DNA of 64,000 nt from NCBI RefSeq assembly GCF_000972845.2, contig NC_040022.1:11019422-11083421 (forward strand), in the 5' to 3' direction. This document shows positions 57,946-64,000 of the stretch, one piece after another. A program made the position numbers and the translations under genes. The stretch comes from Larimichthys crocea. Its lineage: Eukaryota; Chordata; Actinopteri; Sciaenidae. Below the pieces are notes generated by a model, which was not told the origin of the DNA, did no database searches, and saw only the letters and a list, made by a program, of their open reading frames with translations. How positions within the stretch are numbered: position 1 is the stretch's first letter; each line of letters opens with the position of its first letter.

Positions 57946-59550
57946 TATGCACCAGGAGACAAACTGTGGAGGGACACTGAAAAGATCCCTGAGAGGGATT
58001 TAGAATCTAGGTTCCACGAGGAATATAATGTGAGAACATCATCATCATGGATCCAGTGGATGATTTGCTTCTGTACTTCCAACATATATTATTTTACCTT
58101 TCCAATCAATGTTTGCATCCATATTTTTTATTTTTGTCTAAAGGGTTTTATTTTCTATGAAATGCACCTGAAGCAGATAACAGCAGGAGAACTGTTTGCG
58201 AACTGTGTCAGCTCGAGCTTGTGCTCTCGCTGTTGAAGTGAGGCTGGGATTAAAAAAACATACAACAATGGGCAGGAGTGTCACGTTGTACGAAGCCTTT
58301 TGTGGCTTGTGTTCTGATGTCTCCTAATCTGTGCGAACAGAAAAAAAAACGCCTCATGAAGTTACGTATTTCACACAGGCATCTGCTTCAAAGTCAGATC
58401 CCAGGACATGTAACTGTAACTGATGTGCTTTTAATTACTTGTCTGTCATTTGTCAGCGTCTCTCCGACACGTTTTTCAAAATATTATAATAATGTCGGCA
58501 TCCGCAGTCATTTGGCAGATTGGCCCTTGGCGTTGGAGGACGATGTCGCAGTGATTGAAAGAAAACAAAAGGGCGAACCTGTTTTTCTGCTGATGATTTC
58601 TGCCAATAAACCCGATGTTGGACAAGAGAGAGGCACAAGGTAACAAATATGACATGTTACATCCTGAAGTATGTGCAGCAGTCATAAAATTCAGTTCAGA
58701 TCTGAGCCAGGCAGTGTGTAGCTGAAATGTCGATCTGATAAATTAGAATCAAACACGGGGCTCGACGAACATTTTGTTGATCTGTTTATTCATTCACAAT
58801 ATGATCACTGAGAACTTTGCCTCCTGTGCAACTTATACTCTGATTATAGTAATCCGTCAAACAGCCCTCGGGGGATTCAGTCTCACTTTGAAAAAGTTGT
58901 GAGATTCACGAGAGACACATTTAAAAAGAAAAAACAGGCAAAATTGAAGTTGAAGTATTAGCCAAGCTCCAAAAACACTGCATCCTACAACTCCCATAAT
59001 GCAACCTGGTAGCATCTTTTATTTAGACCCTCCTTGCTTGACAAAAGGCCACGTCTTCAAACTCCATGTTAACTTTTTAACGCAGGCTTTTTGTCAGAAA
59101 TTTGAAATCTCCGACCCTAAACCGAGCTGATGATGTCACTACGACATGGTATCGCCATGACATCATCAGCGTAATTTTCCCAGACTCGACAAAGCTCCTC
59201 CAGAGAGCCACAGAAGACGTCACAGAGCCTGTTTTCACAGGCTGCCGTACTGACGGGTAAATTGATCCTCATGGGTAAAATTGTTGGAGTTGGCCCTTTA
59301 AGTCCTGATTACAAACACACTCGAAGGCCCCGACCTTTAAAATAAGCATCTAGAGCGAGCTGGTGCTAAAACATCGAGAAAGAAGTTGTATATATTCTGT
59401 TAACACACGTGCTGTACTCAGGTCTTTTATTTATAGTGTCAACTTTAGATCAAAAGTGGCACGGCGGTCTGTGCCTTAGCATTTTTATTGTCAGAAAATT
59501 ATAACAAAAAAAATAAAAATGTCTATATTTGAATCAGCTACCAGTGTATT

Positions 59551-59552
<2 letters not shown>
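57946..59552. other. Downstream flank of dlx3, no gene recognised
   Basis: No exon and no homeobox. About 58.95-59.30 kb looks like a dispersed repeat ('catcctacaactcccataat', 'cacagagcctgttttcacag', 'gggtaaattgatcctcatgg'). In other vertebrates a convergent dlx4 lies on this side; it is not in the window. Confidence 0.45.
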
Positions 59553-59596
<44 letters not shown>

Positions 59597-59608
59597 TGTG
59601 TGTGCGTG
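59553..59608. repeat. (TG)n microsatellite with CG variants
   Basis: TG run, interrupted by 'gcgcg' near its end. Confidence 0.9.
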
Positions 59609-59716
59609 TAAGTGTAAGTGCGGTACAAAGGCGTTGAAAGTTTGCTGACGGTGCTTTCCTGGTGTGCCTGTCAGAGTGAGTCAGACAACAGATACAGGTT
59701 GCACCCATCTATATAT

Positions 59717-59719
<3 letters not shown>

Positions 59720-59750
<31 letters not shown>
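59720..59750. repeat. (CA)n microsatellite
   Basis: CA run of about 15 units, preceded by a short AT tract. Confidence 0.95.
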
Positions 59751-59752
<2 letters not shown>

Positions 59753-59883
59753 GTGCGTGTAAAGGAGGCTGTGGGAGGTGACAGTGTAGCAGACACTCTG
59801 GAGTCTCTGGATACTAATAACACACCGCTGACACAGGGAGAGACGGGTGTATACTGCTTTCATGTGGCACACAGAAAGGGGAG

Positions 59884-59885
<2 letters not shown>

Positions 59886-59949
<64 letters not shown>
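59886..59949. repeat. (TG)n microsatellite
   Basis: TG run of about 32 units. With the CA run 135 bp upstream it can pair as an inverted repeat. Confidence 0.95.
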
Positions 59950-59951
<2 letters not shown>

Positions 59952-60579
59952 CACAAACAAAATGCTCTCAACTCTCTGAACCAACCAAACCCACAGGTTA
60001 GCTAACAAAAAGAGGGCGTGCTGAGAAAGAAGAAGAAGAAAAAAAAAGACACTCGGATATGGATACTTTGAAACACTGTCACAGACCTTTGATCACTCAC
60101 ATGTTGGTGATGTGGTTTGGTCATTTAAAGGAATAGTTAGTGAAGCTACAGCCAGCAGCTGCTTAGAATAGCTGAGTTTAGCATAAAGACTGGAACTAAA
60201 GAGAAACATGAAATGTTGACTTTAATTCTATTTATTTTGTCAACAGATTCAATGTAATAGTTGACAAAATAAATGTAAAGTTCTCGAGGTCTTGCCGTCA
60301 CCACATCGGCCTGTGTAGATTCCAGGAAGTTAATTTGCCCGACCGGGAAAGTACACAACATACACTGCCCTCAAACCGCTATCTGCAGATATCACACTTT
60401 GTATTTCCTCATACAACGTGTTCATTAGTTTAGATCAGGTTTAGAGGTGATGATGAACTGATGTGTTACTTGTCATGTCATACAGACAAGACATTGGTTA
60501 TTATCTTCTAGGCAAGAAATCGAAAAAGCATATCTCCCCAAAATACTATATCTTTAAATCATATAGAGTCTCATAAGTC
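59950..60579. other. No gene recognised
   Basis: Non-coding. A stretch at 60,165-60,215 ('gaatagctgagtttagcata', 'aagactggaactaaagagaa') is a scrap of the GCTAGC-family repeat. A short inverted repeat occurs at about 60,226-60,275 ('attttgtcaaca', 'tgacaaaataaatg'). Confidence 0.4.
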
Positions 60580-60584
60580 ATTAT

Positions 60585-60785
60585 CTTTTTTTTAAAGATT
60601 TTTTCTTGTTTCCCTTTTTTAAGCTTTATTTTGACAGAGACAGCTGAAGAGTGACAGGAATGTGGAGAGAGAGACGGGGAATGACATGCAGCAAAGAGCC
60701 ACAGGTCGGATTCGAACCCTGGGCTGCTGCTGAGCTTTCGTACATGAGGCGGATGCCAGGACTTTGGGAAGCTGCCAGTCATTGT
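60585..60785 (-). mobile_element. tRNA-like SINE, minus strand
   Basis: On the plus strand it reads 'gggaatgacatgcagcaaag', 'ccacaggtcggattcgaacc', 'ctgggctgctgctgagcttt' and 'cgtacatgaggcggatgcc'. The 'ggattcgaaccctggg' phrase is the complement of a pol III B box, so the element is on the minus strand. The T-rich left side would be its A-rich tail. Confidence 0.65.
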
Positions 60786-61925
60786 ACTCCCGTATTGTTG
60801 TTCACTAACCGTAAATCTTCACAAGAACACAAGTTATTTATTTTGTTTCTCTTAATGTCACGGTTATGTATCTGTAGATGTATCGAAACCAAATGACACA
60901 AAACTAGATGCTGCGCTGTCATTGTGTTGTAGATTTCCAGCTTGCATGGACCGTGCTGCTGATTTGCAGATATCTGGAAGAAAACAAAAGACTAAAAAAG
61001 TTTCTGTGTGTCTGCATAGATTTAAGTAATATTTGAATAACAGTAGAGCATGAACTGCAGCTGTACTCGCACGTCAGGTCCACGGTAGTAGACATGGACA
61101 CATTCAGGACAGAAAACCTGGATGAGAGTGTGGAGGGGGGTTGAGTAGGTCTTCAGCTGCAGGAGACAGAGAGGTGTGTGGACGGCTCAGGAGGGCAGTG
61201 CCAGGTGAGTTGGGTGACACAGCTGGAGCTTCTTGTCTGATCACTCTGTCCTATTTAATGCAGTAGCCCGCTGGACTGACACAGCATGTTTATATGAGAT
61301 GAACTTTTATTAATGAACGTGTGCATTAGAAGAGACATGAGAGAATTATTTGCTGTATTGAAGTGTGTCTGGATAGAGTTTATCGGATTGCACTGTCCTG
61401 CCTGTGATTGTGCTAAACCCATGGTGGCAGCAAGACCTGCTACAAAGTACAAAGTAGACAAAGTATCTCTTCATGAACCTGGCAGAGGAACTCATTGTGT
61501 TTATTTCAAAGACCCTGGACACTCCCAGATACGTTCAGTTTGAACAACTAAAAACTCTGGCTTCATCCAGACACATCTTCAGGCTTGCTTATCTTTTTGA
61601 AACAGTTCGAGTTAATGCACATTCAACCATGCTCTGTGTTGGCATCAACCCAAACTACTCAACCATCTAACCAACCTCTGCCTCTTCAGAAAAATGGAAA
61701 ATAGCAATAAAATTCATTTAAAGGCTCAAAGATGACACTAGATTTGGACCCACATATGTTTATCTTATCTACTGAATGCATAGACACATGTTGATGTGAG
61801 CATGAAGGAATTTGGTTTTACCGTTACTTGACCTAATGATTATCCACTCAACACAGCTCGCTACATTTTCTCACTGACAGTAAAAAGAATGAACAGCGTA
61901 AATGTGCTTGTAGTTTTCTGAAGAG
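60786..61925. other. No gene recognised
   Basis: Non-coding in appearance. Frames of 60-76 codons have no recognised motif. Confidence 0.4.
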
Positions 61926-61929
61926 CGGT

Positions 61930-62215
61930 TTTAAAGCTCAGAATATGCTGCTCTGGTTGGTAGTCCTGCCTCTTCCAGCTCCCAACTAATCTAAAAATCC
62001 ATAATGATGTGGATTACCGGGGGACCTGAGGCTATAGAGGCTAAACCGTTTTTCGTACCAGGCTGTAAACATATTTCTGCTGTGAAGTTAGACATTTTAA
62101 CATGGGAGGTTAGCCAACCTCAAGTGGTTGCTTGAGGAATTGTAGTTTTTGGCACTTCCACATTGGCTTCATTTCTCGGCCACAGAGGTTGGTGCTTGGT
62201 TTTTCTCCACCTTGG
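61930..62215 (-). repeat. Dispersed fish repeat A, partial, minus strand
   Basis: 'accaggctgtaaacatattt', 'ctgctgtgaagttagacatt', 'ttaacatgggaggttagcca' and 'ttggcacttccacattggct' are complements of the blocks at 2,970-3,130. The left part before 62,030 may be the diverged remainder. Confidence 0.65.
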
Positions 62216-64000
62216 GTTAGCAAAAACAACAATTGCCTAAGTTATTGGTTATTGGTCAAATCAAGACACCAAGCTGGAGTACAAGGCAAAGGCAGCATGT
62301 TGTGCTTTTATAGAAGATGAAATAATGTTTTAGCCTCTCTAGTAGCATGGCTGTAAGAAATGACAATGTCCAGGCTGTTGGTCGGTCTACTACTCGGGTC
62401 AAGAATGTAATCTCAACAACTATCAGATGGACTACCAGGACATTCTGTCCCTGAATATACAATAACTGTTGGATATATTGATACATGCTCAAAATCCTAT
62501 CAGGATAAATTGCACCACCATCAGGTCAAAGTTCCAATTTGTCCAATTCTACAAAACTAATGACATGCGAATGTGTGTGGTATGGTGAACATGGTGTAAA
62601 CAGTATATCTGCTTAAAATCAACATGTTAGCTTGACTGTATTGCTTCATACAAAGTCCAGGATGTGCGTGTGGGACCTTTTTTCCATGACCAGGACTGTA
62701 AAATGATACACACCAGCTTTAAAAGTGTGATCAAGAAACAAATGTGACTTGCAGTATGGAAGGGCAAACAGACACCCACATTATCATATCATGTTCGCCT
62801 GAACCCACAAGTGTGCAGGGTGTGGATCCTAGACCACAGATCCAGTAGGCCGCCTTCCATGTTTGTTTTAGGCTCTTACCTTCCTGTGCTGAGCCCTCAG
62901 CTTCCAGGTGTCAGAGAGGAATGTACCTGAACATCACGGGGAGACAGACAGAAAGGGCGGACAGGACTTGTAGCAACCTGCGACTGGAAAAATGGTTTTC
63001 ACTAAAGCCATTGTGGGTTTCTTTGTTTGTAAAAAACAATCAGTATATTATATTCATGCAACTAACAGCAATATGACTACAAAGACAAATTCTCTCTCTT
63101 TCATGGTCCTGAACTCTCTGAATCTTCCGATACGTTTTCGTCACTTTCTGCCTGAGAACCTGGAGAGTATGAATGCCTGATGATTTACATGGCCCTGAAA
63201 AGTTCTACAAAGTGTTTGGAAGGTGCGTCGAGGTGACACTTTTACACTTCTGTTCTTTGGCATTCACAGGCAGGCTGAAGAGGGTGAGATGAGGTGATGA
63301 CATCAGCTGCTGTGAGCTGAGTGGAGAGGAAAACTCAGCAGCGGAAGGAAAGTTTATAACAGTGTCATGAAAGATTTGGAGCTGACGTTACTTTCCTTTC
63401 CCTGCCTCCAGCCATGATGTGCACACTGCGCTTGGACTGATGTGTTTTTGAAAGCCGATACTAAAGCTGACACCTGTACTTTGTTTTTTTTTATAGAGGA
63501 ATGCCCAAAGGACATACGTGGTGCCAATATGAAACGTCAAATTTGGGGAAATAATCTGAAGCAGCTTGTAGATGTAAAAACATGCCAAATAATTTCCGAT
63601 TATTCACATGTTACATTTAACCCTTTGCATCCAGTTCTCAGAGTCGTTACTGAGTCAAACGTAGGCTGTTTAATAAATAGTGGACATAGCAACATATGAG
63701 TCGCCCATTGATTTGTGGACTACTGTTTTTGAAGCCTTGAGCATTATGGATGGTGCCAGCCTGACCTCTTGGAACCAGAAGTGACTTAATTGAATAAGAG
63801 TGTGGAGTTGGAGAGGATCTGCATTGTTACACCTCTATCCTGATTGGATTTGATAGAACACACCGCAGTAGCCACGCCCTCGAAGCATACCTGCTTTATT
63901 GTCCATTTCACTCTAAATGGAACCATAATTTACAAAATGAACATTATGCTATGTGGAAGAAGACTTGAAACTAGAGATCAAGACCATAAACTCATGTGGA
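62216..64000. other. No gene recognised
   Basis: Non-coding in appearance. A 47-bp stretch at 62,880-62,926 is bounded by acceptor- and donor-like sites on the minus strand but was not accepted as an exon. No dlx4 homeobox is visible. Confidence 0.4.

Noticed and set aside
62880..62926. 47-bp minus-strand segment between 'gatgttcag|' and '|gtaagag'
   Set aside because: Splice-like borders and one open frame, but it is very short, unrecognised and isolated. Not enough to call an exon.

Overview
The window is vertebrate nuclear DNA, almost certainly from a ray-finned (teleost, probably percomorph) fish. It has intron-split genes with clear GT-AG sites, a human-like gene set, many CA/TG microsatellites, and dispersed repeats typical of fish genomes (tRNA-type SINEs, LINE 3' ends, hAT-like and Tc1-like elements). 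It holds four confidently recognised protein genes, all in the right-hand half: cdk5r1 (minus strand, about 30.8-31.9 kb), rpain (plus, 38.5-40.9 kb), psmd11 (plus, 42.0-47.2 kb with a probable 3' UTR exon to about 49.5 kb) and a Dlx3-type homeobox gene (plus, 51.5-57.3 kb). All exon joins were worked out by hand from splice signals, reading phase and protein family knowledge, and they close in frame.

Layout. 1-15 kb: no recognisable gene; dispersed repeats, microsatellites and a foldback element (13.29-13.96 kb) carrying a piece of an integrase-like protein. 15-21.2 kb: a hAT-like MITE sits in an older repeat, followed by a roughly 2.75 kb segment present twice (15,486-18,264 and 18,498-21,232) on either side of a 10-N assembly gap. 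Each copy has a CpG-rich, promoter-like stretch. Copy 1 appears to carry an LTR-retrotransposon insertion where copy 2 keeps the empty site, so the pair may be two haplotypes assembled in series. 21.2-30.7 kb: a 5'-truncated dead LINE, further repeats and two unrecognised exon-like segments. 30.7-35 kb: cdk5r1 and a CpG-rich probable promoter. 35-38.4 kb: no gene, but a 43-bp near-perfect inverted repeat. 38.4-49.5 kb: a tight head-to-tail pair, rpain then psmd11, with a Tc1-like remnant and a hAT-like MITE in their introns. 49.5-64 kb: dlx3 and its downstream flank, rich in repeats, with no dlx4 visible.

The genes share no pathway. cdk5r1 encodes the p35 activator of the neuronal kinase Cdk5, rpain a zinc-finger carrier of replication protein A, psmd11 the Rpn6 subunit of the 26S proteasome lid, and dlx3 an ectodermal/skeletal transcription factor. 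In human cdk5r1 and psmd11 are neighbours on 17q, dlx3 lies further along 17q and RPAIN is on 17p, so this looks like a rearranged piece of a chromosome related to human 17. Points I rate most worth checking: the serial duplication with filled/empty LTR site, a short coding intron in cdk5r1 (human CDK5R1 coding sequence is uninterrupted), the foldback element with an integrase-like fragment, the poly-asparagine expansion in dlx3, and transposon-like sequence with a ZNF143-type site in the rpain promoter. I found no system that I can call undescribed.
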